Assembly: GCA_030828385.1 (NCBI GenBank)
Contig: JAURCS010000016.1
Location: 1-64,000 of the forward strand
DNA from: Gammaproteobacteria bacterium
Lineage (GTDB): Bacteria > Pseudomonadota > Gammaproteobacteria > Pseudomonadales > Pseudohongiellaceae
Length of the DNA stretch: 64,000 nucleotides
Reading direction: 5' to 3'
Part shown: positions 26,469 to 35,247 of the stretch, one piece after another
How positions within the stretch are numbered: position 1 is the first letter of the stretch
Layout: the number at the start of each line of letters is the position of its first letter
Program-made: the position numbers and the translations under genes
The notes under the pieces: generated by a model
Told to the model about the DNA's origin: nothing
Database searches by the model: none
What the model saw: only the letters and a program-made list of their open reading frames with translations

Positions 26469-27434
26469 ATGGCTTCACGAATCCAACAGATCGTCGCTGA
26501 TGATTTTGCCGCACTTAATCAGACTGTAGTAGCGCAACTTCATTCAGAGGTCCCGCTGATAGAAAGCATCGGGCATTACATTATCGAGGCTGGCGGCAAG
26601 CGCATGCGCCCGGTACTGGTATTGCTGTGCAGCAAGAACCTTGGCTACAGCGGAAATGACCATATCGAGCTGGCCACCGTCATAGAATTCCTCCACACCG
26701 CAACATTACTGCATGATGACGTCGTTGATATGTCAGAAATGCGCCGGGGACGCCCAACGGCTAATACGCGCTGGGATAATCCTTCCAGTGTACTGGTCGG
26801 TGACTTCATTTACTCACGCGCCTTTGAGCTGCTGGTCGGCATTGGCAATATGCAGATCATGGACGTCATGGCCAGCACCACCAATAAAATATCCGAGGGA
26901 GAAGTGCTACAGCTGGTGAATCAGCACAATCCCCAGGCAACTGAAGCAGACTATATGCAGGTAATTCACAATAAAACCGCTATATTGTTTGCCGCGGCCT
27001 GCAAGACCGCGGCAATTCTTGCCGGTGCCAGCGAGACTATTACCGAACAGTTACATCAATTTGGCCTGCAGGTAGGCATTGCCTTTCAACTGGTGGATGA
27101 TGTACTGGATTTCTCCGGCTCCAGCGAGGCTATGGGAAAAAATATCGGTGACGATCTGGCCGAAGGAAAGCCTACCCTGCCGCTGATTTATGCCATGCAA
27201 CATGGCTCGGACAAGGAAAGTAAGCTGATTGAAGAGGCCATCAAGTCAGGAGGGCGCGAGCATCTGGAGGCGATAATCGAGGCCGTAATTCGTTCTGGTG
27301 CACTGGATTACACCCGCGCCAAGGCAGGTGAAGCTATAGATATTGCCATGAACTGCCTGACTTGCCTGCCGGAAAATGAATATCGGGATGCGCTGAAACA
27401 GGTGGCTGAGGCCGCATTGAATCGGGAAAGCTAG
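26469..27434 (+). CDS. ispB: Octaprenyl (polyprenyl) diphosphate synthase
   Basis: The protein has 321 residues from the ATG at 26469 (MASRIQQIVADDF), the position that matches E. coli IspB. It has the trans-prenyltransferase motifs GGKRMRPVLVLL, first Asp-rich LLHDDVVDMSEMRRGRP and second Asp-rich FQLVDDVLDFSG. It extends FPP with IPP units to make the side chain of ubiquinone or menaquinone. Earlier starts at 26415 (TTG) and 26442 (ATG) add up to 18 residues with no homology expected. Its position opposite rplU-rpmA-obgE is the conserved one. It converges on a MOSC gene. Confidence 0.94.
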   Translation: MASRIQQIVADDFAALNQTVVAQLHSEVPLIESIGHYIIEAGGKRMRPVLVLLCSKNLGYSGNDHIELATVIEFLHTATLLHDDVVDMSEMRRGRPTANTRWDNPSSVLVGDFIYSRAFELLVGIGNMQIMDVMASTTNKISEGEVLQLVNQHNPQATEADYMQVIHNKTAILFAAACKTAAILAGASETITEQLHQFGLQVGIAFQLVDDVLDFSGSSEAMGKNIGDDLAEGKPTLPLIYAMQHGSDKESKLIEEAIKSGGREHLEAIIEAVIRSGALDYTRAKAGEAIDIAMNCLTCLPENEYRDALKQVAEAALNRES

Positions 27435-27445
27435 TGAGGTTTAAT

Positions 27446-27886
27446 CTAAGCGATAATGACATCATCCCCGCACTGGATACTGCCGCTGCGTAGCACCTTG
27501 CACACCACCCCACCGCGAAACCCCATCTGCAGAGACCTGAATAATTCCGGGGCCTGATTTTCCAGTTTGTCATGAGGAAACATTTCCCGGTGAATTTCAA
27601 ATTCAGCCTCGCCAATCTGCAGCCTTTTGCCAAGATCCGTGGGCAAAAATTCAAACCCCTTGATTAACAAACTGGAGCCATGATCCAGCCAGGGTCGTTC
27701 CTGACCGGTTTCATGACAAACCTTTACCCATGACTCCTTGCTCAGCACTGCCACTTCACCCCCGCCAAGCAGGTCAGACCTGTCTCCCTGGAGTCCATCA
27801 GCGATGGTCACATGTGCGGCAAATACTTCTTCTCTGGCACCGTCATCGTTTTGACTTCTGGCAATACTTTGTAACTGAATTTTCAT
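27446..27886 (-). CDS. MOSC domain protein
   Basis: The protein has 146 residues from the ATG at 27886, which has AGGAAG nine bases upstream; the frame runs on to 27940 but the extra residues look non-coding. It is a stand-alone MOSC domain: GLQGDRSDLLGGGEVAVLSKESW, then DLGKRLQIGEAEFEIHRE and the Cys-containing end GFRGGVVCKVLRSGSIQCGDDVII (quoted here in parts). MOSC domains bind the molybdenum cofactor and occur in sulfurases and in YiiM-type N-hydroxylated base reductases. The single conserved Cys fits a cofactor ligand. It converges on ispB with 11 bases between. Confidence 0.8.
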   Translation of the reverse strand: MKIQLQSIARSQNDDGAREEVFAAHVTIADGLQGDRSDLLGGGEVAVLSKESWVKVCHETGQERPWLDHGSSLLIKGFEFLPTDLGKRLQIGEAEFEIHREMFPHDKLENQAPELFRSLQMGFRGGVVCKVLRSGSIQCGDDVIIA

Positions 27887-28143
27887 GATTTGATGCTTCC
27901 TGGTATCTATCACTGAGCTGCAAATAAAGTTTATCAGCATCCATGCCAGGGTTCCTGTTAATCCGGCTTTCTTGCCAAATGCTTGCTGGCTATAAACTGG
28001 CTATAAATATGCAGAGGGTTCAGCAAAAATTTACCTGATTTGTACAAATTGCTTGGACAATCTCCTCACTGCGCCCTATCTTGTGCCCATGTCTCTATTA
28101 CGACTTTAGTACCTTATTGGTTTCTGTTATCTGAATCAAAACT

Positions 28144-29094
28144 ATGACTAAAAAATACCTCCTGATTATTCCAGGCGTCATTATTTTCATCATTGGGATA
28201 GCATATCTGTTTGCCAATTACCGATTAAAAACCGTTGTTGACTTCCGGGTTGATGAATTAATTGCCAGTGGTGATTACCAGGAAATTACCTATGACTCTG
28301 TTGGAATTCAATTCAATGGCGAGATCGCTCTGGAAAATCTGTATGTCATTGACAGTAACAGCAATGAATACATTCTGGAGAATATACGAATATCCGAATT
28401 TGACTACTTTAACGAGGTTCCCCACCACCTTCACCTGTCGGCCCAAGGGCTGCGTTTTCCTGCAGCAGCGCCTGCATTCGGTGATGGACCTGATAATTTA
28501 CTGAATCATTATATTGCCACCATGATGGATCAGAACCTTTTGCCCATGAGCATGAACTATCGCTATGATTTTGATCCCGCAGATAACGACCGAATGGATA
28601 TAGACGCAGATATTTCCCTGCCTGACGCCTTCTTTCTCGGTATGAAGGCGCAGATAAATAATGTGCCCATGGCAGGACTTAATGAAAATACCTCTGACAA
28701 TGTCAACGAGCCATACGGCGTTTCCGTCATCTTACAAAATGCCGACATTCCTGCTGCGTCGATATCATTAAGAGATGATGGCATGGTCGCGAATATATCT
28801 TCATTGCAGGGCAGTGCATTGGGGATAAGCGGCGATGAATACCGCCAGCAACTATTGGAACAGTTACAGGCAGCTGCTCTGTTTGTTCCTCCCCAAATGC
28901 AATCTTTGGCTCAGGATTTACTGAGTAATTTTGCTGAATTCATGACTGGAGAAAAAACACTGCGAGTAAGTATTACGCCGCAATATAATGGCAACATTCA
29001 ACAGCTCCAACTGGAAATCATGGCAGCCTTCTATACCGGCGACATCGGGCGTATTGCTGAACTTCTGCAACTGGATATCGAGACGGTCGAGTAA
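28144..29094 (+). CDS. Membrane-anchored protein of unknown function
   Basis: The 316-residue protein has a single N-terminal helix (about 5-25, LLIIPGVIIFIIGIAYLFA) and a large, acidic, probably periplasmic part. I do not recognise a family. The mature part begins with a YxSVGIQFNGEIALENLYV strand pattern that recalls AsmA/DUF945-like lipid-contact beta proteins, but the match is too weak to name. Met-rich, Gln-rich helices (about 240-270) lie near the end. It stands alone between a MOSC gene and the divergent PQQ operon; base composition looks like the neighbours. Confidence 0.7.
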   Translation: MTKKYLLIIPGVIIFIIGIAYLFANYRLKTVVDFRVDELIASGDYQEITYDSVGIQFNGEIALENLYVIDSNSNEYILENIRISEFDYFNEVPHHLHLSAQGLRFPAAAPAFGDGPDNLLNHYIATMMDQNLLPMSMNYRYDFDPADNDRMDIDADISLPDAFFLGMKAQINNVPMAGLNENTSDNVNEPYGVSVILQNADIPAASISLRDDGMVANISSLQGSALGISGDEYRQQLLEQLQAAALFVPPQMQSLAQDLLSNFAEFMTGEKTLRVSITPQYNGNIQQLQLEIMAAFYTGDIGRIAELLQLDIETVE

Positions 29095-29147
29095 GTAGTA
29101 AAACATCAGGCTGAAGCCATTTCCAAGGCACTATTGAACTACCAGCT

Positions 29148-30341
29148 TTATTCCACAGGCTCTATTACCAGCAGGGCTCCATCAGTTTCTTCAGTAAGCA
29201 CATAAATCAAACCATCAGGACCTTGCTGAACATCACGAACCCGCTGTTTCAGGTCAGCCAACAGCCACTCTCTTCTCTGCTCGCCAAACTCATTAAAATT
29301 GATGCGCTCAATGTGTCCTGTTCCCGGCATGCGGGCGGTCATCAGGGCACCAACAAACAGATCGTTCTGCCATTGGGGGAACCTGTCCCCGGTGTAAAAC
29401 ATCAGGCCGGAAGTTGCGATAGAGGGAACCCAGAAAATTTCCGGCTGCACCAGACCTTCCTGCCAGGGCTGCTGGGAAACCCGGCTGCCGTCATAGTCAC
29501 GGCCATAACTGACCAGCGGCCAGCCATAATTTTTCCCCGGCTGAATAATATTCACTTCATCGCCGCCCTGGGGTCCATGCTCACTGGCCCACAACTCACC
29601 AGTCACAGGATGAAAATCAATGCCTTCCATGGCACGATGACCAATACTCCAGATCTCAGGCAGATAGCCTTCCCTGCCCACAAAAGGATTATTTGCCGGA
29701 ATAGAGCCATCATCGTTAAGCCGTAATAATTTACTGATATCACTCATTGGATTCTGGGGATTCTCAAAATCACGCCGAAAAGGCGACGACATAAACACCG
29801 TGCCATCATCGGCAAAACGCAAACGCGAACCATGACCACCGGCTGTGGTACTCCAGGCATCTGCAACGAACACATCCTCAACGTCTTCCAGGGCATTTTC
29901 AGCCTGATTCAGTCGCCCTCTTGCCATTACCGTGGTGGCATAATAATCAGCCCCTGCAGGGGGTGGTGCATTTTTCACATAGGTAAAATACACCAGCCTA
30001 TTGCTGGTAAAATCCGGATGCAAAACAACATCCATCATACCGCCACCAGAGGCTACCTGCACTGCAGGTGCCCCAGTGACAATTTGTGGATCAAGCTTTC
30101 CATTTCTGATAATCCTGAACTGTCCGGCTTTTTCCGCAATCAGAATATTACCGCTGGGGAGAAAGGCCATACCCCAGGGATTTTGAATCCCTCTGGCGAT
30201 GATGGAGACCTTGATTTTGGATGCCGGGGAATAAGTATCGTAGTACCAGGGTCCATCACCAAGAGCAAAGGGCTGGGCCAGTAGCGAGCCTGAAACGGCC
30301 AGCAAGAGCAGAACTGAAATCAGTTTTTTAATGTGAAACAC
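29148..30341 (-). CDS. PQQ-dependent aldose sugar dehydrogenase family (YliI-like), exported
   Basis: The 397-residue protein has a signal peptide (ISVLLLLAVSGSLLA, cleavage near 22). It is a six-bladed beta-propeller of the soluble glucose dehydrogenase family. Visible motifs are GIQNPWGMAFLPSGNILIAEK, MMDVVLHPDF, GGHGSRLRFADDGTVF, IGHRAMEGIDFHPVTGELWASEHGPQGGDE (quoted as the key parts GHRAMEGI and EHGPQGGDE) and NYGWPLVSYG. The family oxidises aldoses with PQQ in the periplasm and passes electrons onward. It is the last gene of the accessory unit and its start overlaps the preceding PepSY gene by 14 bases, which implies coupled translation. Confidence 0.88.
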   Translation of the reverse strand: MFHIKKLISVLLLLAVSGSLLAQPFALGDGPWYYDTYSPASKIKVSIIARGIQNPWGMAFLPSGNILIAEKAGQFRIIRNGKLDPQIVTGAPAVQVASGGGMMDVVLHPDFTSNRLVYFTYVKNAPPPAGADYYATTVMARGRLNQAENALEDVEDVFVADAWSTTAGGHGSRLRFADDGTVFMSSPFRRDFENPQNPMSDISKLLRLNDDGSIPANNPFVGREGYLPEIWSIGHRAMEGIDFHPVTGELWASEHGPQGGDEVNIIQPGKNYGWPLVSYGRDYDGSRVSQQPWQEGLVQPEIFWVPSIATSGLMFYTGDRFPQWQNDLFVGALMTARMPGTGHIERINFNEFGEQRREWLLADLKQRVRDVQQGPDGLIYVLTEETDGALLVIEPVE

Positions 30342-31932
30342 TTGTCACCTCGTTAATTTTTTCTTTTCCAGTTATTTTTTTCAGTATAAATATGATGTCA
30401 TTTTTTAATCGCTTTATACCACAATAGAGTCCAATAAAACTGACTCCAAGTCCGCCAGCAAGAAGAATCAGAACACCGAGATCCCATAATGGTCGCTGGT
30501 GATACCAGAAGGCAAAATCAAGACTATGCAGGCCGCTGTAGAGCCAGCGCTCTATTCTGCTGTTGCGATGAATCAGGCTCAGCAGCTCACTTTTATGGGG
30601 ATCAACATAGATCCAGCTTTGCGCCGGGTCATTAAATTTGATGCGTAATACCGGCAGCGGTAATTGATTGTTGCGTGAGTAATAGTAATCATCATAATCA
30701 TTGAGCAAGGCGTAATCAGTGACCTGGGCTTCCTCAATACTGGAGTCCAGCTTGCTCACCAGTGCCTGCGTGTCAAACTCTTCAATGATGCGAAAGCCAT
30801 CAGCTGCGATAAGCAGGCTGTTGGAATCCAGCTGCCCGATTATGTTGTAAGGCTGATGCAAACGGTCACGCTTATCCATTTCCAGGCCAGTGCTTTCACT
30901 GTAAAGAGCAAGATAATGAGGCGCTGCACCAATCCAGCGAAATTCCACTTCCTTGATATCGCGCTGCACACCATTGCCCTGCGCCAGTGTTTGCCACCGG
31001 CTTGCATCAAAGGCCGGAAACGATTCCAGCTCCAGCAGTCCTTCCTGATAAACCCTCTCATCCACTCTCAATCCACGGGCATCAGACCAGGCAAAGGGCT
31101 CCATGGAAAGCATGCCGCTAAAGGACCAGGTCAGTACAAAAACACCAAATACGGTGCCCAGAATATAATGCCAGCGCATCAGCCCCCGATAAGGGATCGC
31201 CTTGCCTAGCTTGAACGGTCTGACTTTACGCCACTGGGTAAAACTCATGACCAGGCCAAGCAAGGCAAGCACGCAGCCAATACCCGACGTCCAGACTACG
31301 ATGTCATACCACAGCGGCTGATTGGCGCGCAGGTCGGCAAAATAAAACCAGTGCGGGATAGTGCCAAGCCATGCCAGCAGACGACTCTGACGTGTAGTGT
31401 AGACAGCCACCTGGGCCCCGGTGGGTGATACATAGGCTTGCGTGGCATAATCATCAGCCACGCTGTATTTATACAGCGGCAATTCATTGGGAATGGCAAT
31501 GGTCCACTGATCGGGGCGGGTCACCAGGCCTTCATAGGCAAACAGTTCAAGCGGAATATCGAGAAAATCACTGGCGATTTGTGCGCCCTGCTGTTGCGTC
31601 AGATCGGAAAGAAACTCGCCATTGTCTGCCCAAATAAAGGTACTGGGAAAGCGCGGCTCGGGAAATTCGTACACTGGCCTGCCCAACAAGGTGCGCAGGC
31701 GTGCTTCATAAGGGGAATACCCAAGCAGGTCAACGGCTTGCCAGGGAGTAATAGTCACGTCTTCGAAGTTGAGGGAACTGTCTCCTTCAATACGCATCTC
31801 ATTGGTGATGCGTGGCATGCCACCCGCGTAGATCATCACAAAAGCGGACAGGAACCACACCACGAAGAGAAAACTCAGCGGAATGCCGATATAACGGTGG
31901 CTAAGAATAAGCAGGGTTTTAAACGCCCGCAT
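30328..31932 (-). CDS. PepSY-associated TM helix protein, large form
   Basis: This 534-residue inner-membrane protein starts with LSHRYIGIPLSFLFVVWFLSAFVMIYAGGMPRIT, of which LSHRYIGIPLSFLF is the typical first PepSY-TM helix. Further helices lie near 215-235, 255-275 and 490-515. Two long periplasmic segments contain PepSY-like sequence (TPWQAVDLLGYSPYEARL; SEVDF-type SHRNSRIERWLYSGLHSLDF). His residues in the helices could bind heme, as proposed for FoxB/PiuB-type siderophore reductases in this superfamily. Operon context: 95 bases after a smaller PepSY protein, and overlapping a PQQ dehydrogenase start, suggesting a redox task. Function is inference. Confidence 0.82.
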   Translation of the reverse strand: MRAFKTLLILSHRYIGIPLSFLFVVWFLSAFVMIYAGGMPRITNEMRIEGDSSLNFEDVTITPWQAVDLLGYSPYEARLRTLLGRPVYEFPEPRFPSTFIWADNGEFLSDLTQQQGAQIASDFLDIPLELFAYEGLVTRPDQWTIAIPNELPLYKYSVADDYATQAYVSPTGAQVAVYTTRQSRLLAWLGTIPHWFYFADLRANQPLWYDIVVWTSGIGCVLALLGLVMSFTQWRKVRPFKLGKAIPYRGLMRWHYILGTVFGVFVLTWSFSGMLSMEPFAWSDARGLRVDERVYQEGLLELESFPAFDASRWQTLAQGNGVQRDIKEVEFRWIGAAPHYLALYSESTGLEMDKRDRLHQPYNIIGQLDSNSLLIAADGFRIIEEFDTQALVSKLDSSIEEAQVTDYALLNDYDDYYYSRNNQLPLPVLRIKFNDPAQSWIYVDPHKSELLSLIHRNSRIERWLYSGLHSLDFAFWYHQRPLWDLGVLILLAGGLGVSFIGLYCGIKRLKNDIIFILKKITGKEKINEVTSVSH

Positions 31933-32027
31933 GCCTGCTCCCCCCGAAGTGACAAAGATTCAATCTAGATAGCTGAGTGTAGCGAAATTCATCTTGCGCT
32001 TACAATCGAAACTATTATTGCCAATAG

Positions 32028-32930
32028 TTAATAACGCTTGTATTTCTTGATCACCCGACGATACCAGACGATGAACCCGCTGATAAACATAAATGCCGGC
32101 AATAAACCCAGAACAATCCAGATATAGGGCAATACCGGCCAGGAGCCGCGAAATCGGCCAAAATGCATATCGATCAGAAACAGCAGCCAGCCGTCCGGGC
32201 GATCAAAATCCTCCAGATCATTATCCATGGCATTGATAATAAAATCGAAGGGCTGGGGAAAGGCAAAGTAGATTGCTGTTATACCCCAGATTAAAAGCAG
32301 CAACAGTGACCAGAACCCTAAAACACTGTGCAGTTGCCAGAGTATACTATGTGAACTGTTGCGCCTGATCATCAGGCCCTCTTTCCAGCGCCGCCTTCCC
32401 TGCCACCAGATAATCACACCGGTAACGACCATCAACAGGAATAACAGTCCTCCGAACGCATTCACCTTGCGGCCTGTGGCACGCTCCATCAATAGATCGT
32501 CATGTAATCGCGTCAGCCACTCGACACTGCGAACCTGCCAGGGATAGGTATCACCGAGGTCAATTCCACTATAGTGATCAAAATATCGTGAAGACTCTTT
32601 TCCGTTTCGTTCCAGTACTACATAGGTAGCGCGGCGGGCGCGGGTGGGAGCAACAATATTGGTGACGCTATAGTCCCGATAAACTTCAGCGACTCTGGCT
32701 TCCAGTTCACTACCGGCAAGCGCTTCTCCTGTCTGCGTAGAGACCTCACTGGCAATGAACCAGCGGCTGAACTGGGGTCTGAGAACAACAGCAGATCCAC
32801 TGACGCTAATAACCAGAATATAGAGACCCAGTGCTATGCCTAGCCATAAATGAATCTGGAACAGAGCGCGGCGAAAGAACGTGGTATTGGGAGCCTGGAC
32901 CCAGCGCTGCCAATTATTCATCGTTGCCAC
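32028..32930 (-). CDS. PepSY-associated TM helix protein, short form
   Basis: The 300-residue protein has four hydrophobic helices: near 30-52 (FQIHLWLGIALGLYILVIS), 158-178 (NAFGGLLFLLMVVTGVIIWW), 204-226 (LHSVLGFWSLLLLLIWGITAIY) and 265-290. The IHLWLGIALGLYI start, the WLTRLHDDLL segment and the WQLHSVLGFW helix are signature PepSY-TM features, and helix His residues are candidate heme ligands. It lies 18 bases after the 70-residue protein gene and 95 before the larger PepSY gene. Two PepSY-TM proteins side by side could form one transmembrane electron-transfer unit. Confidence 0.85.
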   Translation of the reverse strand: MATMNNWQRWVQAPNTTFFRRALFQIHLWLGIALGLYILVISVSGSAVVLRPQFSRWFIASEVSTQTGEALAGSELEARVAEVYRDYSVTNIVAPTRARRATYVVLERNGKESSRYFDHYSGIDLGDTYPWQVRSVEWLTRLHDDLLMERATGRKVNAFGGLLFLLMVVTGVIIWWQGRRRWKEGLMIRRNSSHSILWQLHSVLGFWSLLLLLIWGITAIYFAFPQPFDFIINAMDNDLEDFDRPDGWLLFLIDMHFGRFRGSWPVLPYIWIVLGLLPAFMFISGFIVWYRRVIKKYKRY

Positions 32931-32948
32931 ATACCGCTGGGACGAACA

Positions 32949-33161
32949 CTACTCATTGATTAATTTCCGCACGGTCTTTTCAGCAGACAGCGCCAGCCTG
33001 CTTTCCATGTAAAACAGGGCCGAGGGATCGATGTCGTTGCTTTCGATGATGGATGACTGTTCCTGCAAATGAGGAAAATTGTTATTGCCGAAGGCAATTA
33101 GCTGCTGAAGCATGATCAGTGCCGCAATAAATCCCAGAGTTTTGAGCGCGTCGATTTTCAT
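32949..33161 (-). CDS. Small (70-residue) membrane-anchored protein of unknown function
   Basis: [20 protein letters not shown] gives one N-terminal hydrophobic segment (about 8-24). A short polar, acidic part and an amphipathic C-terminal helix (MESRLALSAEKTVRKLINE) follow. No family is recognised. It is likely real because its ATG overlaps the transporter stop by one base (TAATG) and the next gene begins 18 bases after it, i.e. it sits inside a tight operon between a YeiH-type transporter and a PepSY protein. Confidence 0.65.
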   Translation of the reverse strand: MKIDALKTLGFIAALIMLQQLIAFGNNNFPHLQEQSSIIESNDIDPSALFYMESRLALSAEKTVRKLINE

Positions 33162-34633
33162 TACAGGCTATTGGTAATTTCCGGAAAAACCTTATAAAAC
33201 ATCAACCAGGCCATTAGCAAAGTCAGACTGAGATTAAGGGTTTGCCCACAAACATAAAGGATCAGGGGTTTCCCGCCATGGAACTGGGATTTCAATTCAC
33301 GAAAATTACCCGATAAACCAATGCTGGCAAAGGCCAGGCAGAACAACCAGCCACGCATATCCGAGGTGAAATCCAGCACCCCGTTTTCCACCAGCACGAT
33401 GGCAGTATTCGGGTTTAAAGACTCATAAAGCAGGGAAAACAATATACTGGCCCCGAGAAAGCCCAGCACAAACTTGGGAAGGCGCAGCCATATTTCTGAA
33501 GCCCCTACAGTTTGACCTGCGTCCTTATCCACTTTGGTAGCCCAGTACACTGCGACACCAAACGCCAGCACCCCGATAAGGATATTCTGGATCATCTTGA
33601 TGGTGGCTGCGACATTAAGCGCGGTATCACCAAGAAAGGCGCCCGCTGCTACCACGGCACCGGTGGCATCAATGGTGCCGCCGATCCAGGCGCCACCGAG
33701 CACCTCTGGCATCCCCACCGCATTGATCAAGGCAGGCAAGGCAACCATCATGATGGAAGTAAAAATCATCGATAGCCCGACCGCTGTAGTCAGCTCCTCT
33801 TTTGTCGCCTTGCACGCCGCTGCTGTGGCAATGGCCGCCGATACGCCACACACTGACATATCAGCACTGATGGTAATATTCAGTGTTTTGGAACCAATTT
33901 TGAGCACTTTCTGACCAAACCAGAACGTACTGATCAACACTATCGGCGTCACAATCCAGGCCACAAAAATACCTGGCAGCCCGATTGCCATCACCTTGCC
34001 AAACAATACTTCCGCACCCAGCAGCACCAGACCGGTTTTAATATAGAGCTCCGGTTGCAGGGCCGGACGTACAAACTCAGGGATGCCAAAAATATTGGTA
34101 ATGACCAGACCAAGGAGTATCGCCCACAAGGCATAGCCCAAACCCATACTGCGAAATTCAGTCTGATTGGCCAGCAAATAGGCAAGAATGCCCAGGGCAA
34201 AAATGAAGACGAAGCCGCTGAAAAAAACCGCAATGGGCTTTTTCATCAGCACCATACCCACAGCAAATAAAACGCACAGGGCAATTAGGAACAACAGCGT
34301 AGCGATGAAAAAATGCGTGGAAAAAGCAGACAAGGGGTTCACTGACCAGCGCGCAGGTCTGGCGCCGTTAACCGTCTCGCTAAGAAAAGCAGTAAGGGCA
34401 TTACCGGTATCGTTGTCAGCGGACCAGGCAGCTATAGAAAAATCGCTGGAGGTTTGTGCACTGAGTAGTGCGGAATCAACCCGGGAATAAGGGGCCAGCA
34501 GGAATGCGGCCAGGGCCAGCAGGATAATGACAAAGCCAAGCAGTATGGCGGTGGTGTCTTCTGTCCAGTTTCCCATTATGGCAGTTGCTCTGTTGCGGGT
34601 AATGGAACCTATTAACGGAACCTTTTTTGGCAC
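33161..34633 (-). CDS. YeiH / UPF0324 family putative sulfate exporter, N-terminally extended
   Basis: The 490-residue membrane protein's C-terminal ~340 residues match the YeiH family: [76 protein letters not shown] (quoted in its core [11 protein letters not shown]) and an end with [18 protein letters not shown]. coli YeiH has about 349 residues. The extra N-terminal ~140 hold helices near 27-47, 108-130 and 135-155 and a polar loop of about 55 residues. The annotated GTG at 34633 lacks a good ribosome binding site; an ATG at 34576 (MGNWTED) is an equal alternative. Substrate is only presumed. Confidence 0.85.
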   Translation of the reverse strand: MPKKVPLIGSITRNRATAIMGNWTEDTTAILLGFVIILLALAAFLLAPYSRVDSALLSAQTSSDFSIAAWSADNDTGNALTAFLSETVNGARPARWSVNPLSAFSTHFFIATLLFLIALCVLFAVGMVLMKKPIAVFFSGFVFIFALGILAYLLANQTEFRSMGLGYALWAILLGLVITNIFGIPEFVRPALQPELYIKTGLVLLGAEVLFGKVMAIGLPGIFVAWIVTPIVLISTFWFGQKVLKIGSKTLNITISADMSVCGVSAAIATAAACKATKEELTTAVGLSMIFTSIMMVALPALINAVGMPEVLGGAWIGGTIDATGAVVAAGAFLGDTALNVAATIKMIQNILIGVLAFGVAVYWATKVDKDAGQTVGASEIWLRLPKFVLGFLGASILFSLLYESLNPNTAIVLVENGVLDFTSDMRGWLFCLAFASIGLSGNFRELKSQFHGGKPLILYVCGQTLNLSLTLLMAWLMFYKVFPEITNSL

Positions 34634-34686
34634 TAAATAGTTGAACTTAAATGAGGTGAGCGCAATCCCTCAACCAGACTTTGCCG

Positions 34687-35223
34687 TTAGAACTCAAAGT
34701 CATCTTCGTAATAACGCTCGAAATAAATATCTTCCCGACTGAGATTGCCCATGTACATATTTTCAACATCTTCTTCCACCCGGGTAATATAGTCATCCAG
34801 ATCATTCTGGTTCAATGATTCGATCAGTGCATCACGCCAGACTGCAGCATTTCGGGTATCGAGCACACGCACATTATTATCCTTGGCCCATTCACTGCCA
34901 ATCCTGCCCCCGAGATGATAAAGGCGCAGCGCCACTTCTGATCGGTAAGGTTCATCAAGACGCTCCTTGACCTGCTCGGTGAGACTTATCCAGCCCGGGG
35001 CAATACTGAAACCATTATAAAAACGGGTAACCCAGAGCAGATAATCTTCCCGGGTCTGGTATTGCTGGGCCAAATCATCTTCCTCGTAGGCCGCTTCAAA
35101 ATAGTCCCGGGGGTAAGCCATTTCCGGCCAGACAAGTTCATCGATTTCAGTTGCACAGCCCCCGAGCCAGAGCAGCAGAGGAAAGACAATGAAACTTCTC
35201 AACGACATTGAGTGGTATTTCAT
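34687..35223 (-). CDS. Lipoprotein of unknown function
   Basis: The 178-residue protein has a lipoprotein signal (SFIVFPLLLWLGGC, lipobox LGGC with Cys near 23). The mature part is strongly acidic and rich in aromatic residues (WPEMAYPRDYFEAAYEEDD, YYEDDFEF at the end), mostly helical by eye. I do not recognise a family. It is 24 bases downstream of the quinohemoprotein dehydrogenase gene and 53 upstream of the transporter, so it is probably part of the same unit. The residue after the lipid Cys is Ala, which favours the outer membrane. Confidence 0.72.
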   Translation of the reverse strand: MKYHSMSLRSFIVFPLLLWLGGCATEIDELVWPEMAYPRDYFEAAYEEDDLAQQYQTREDYLLWVTRFYNGFSIAPGWISLTEQVKERLDEPYRSEVALRLYHLGGRIGSEWAKDNNVRVLDTRNAAVWRDALIESLNQNDLDDYITRVEEDVENMYMGNLSREDIYFERYYEDDFEF

Positions 35224-35247
35224 AATCCGACTCTTGTTCCTGAACCG

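Noticed and set aside
27334-27654. 106-residue minus-strand frame across the ispB end
   Set aside because: It overlaps both ispB and the MOSC gene in the wrong frame.
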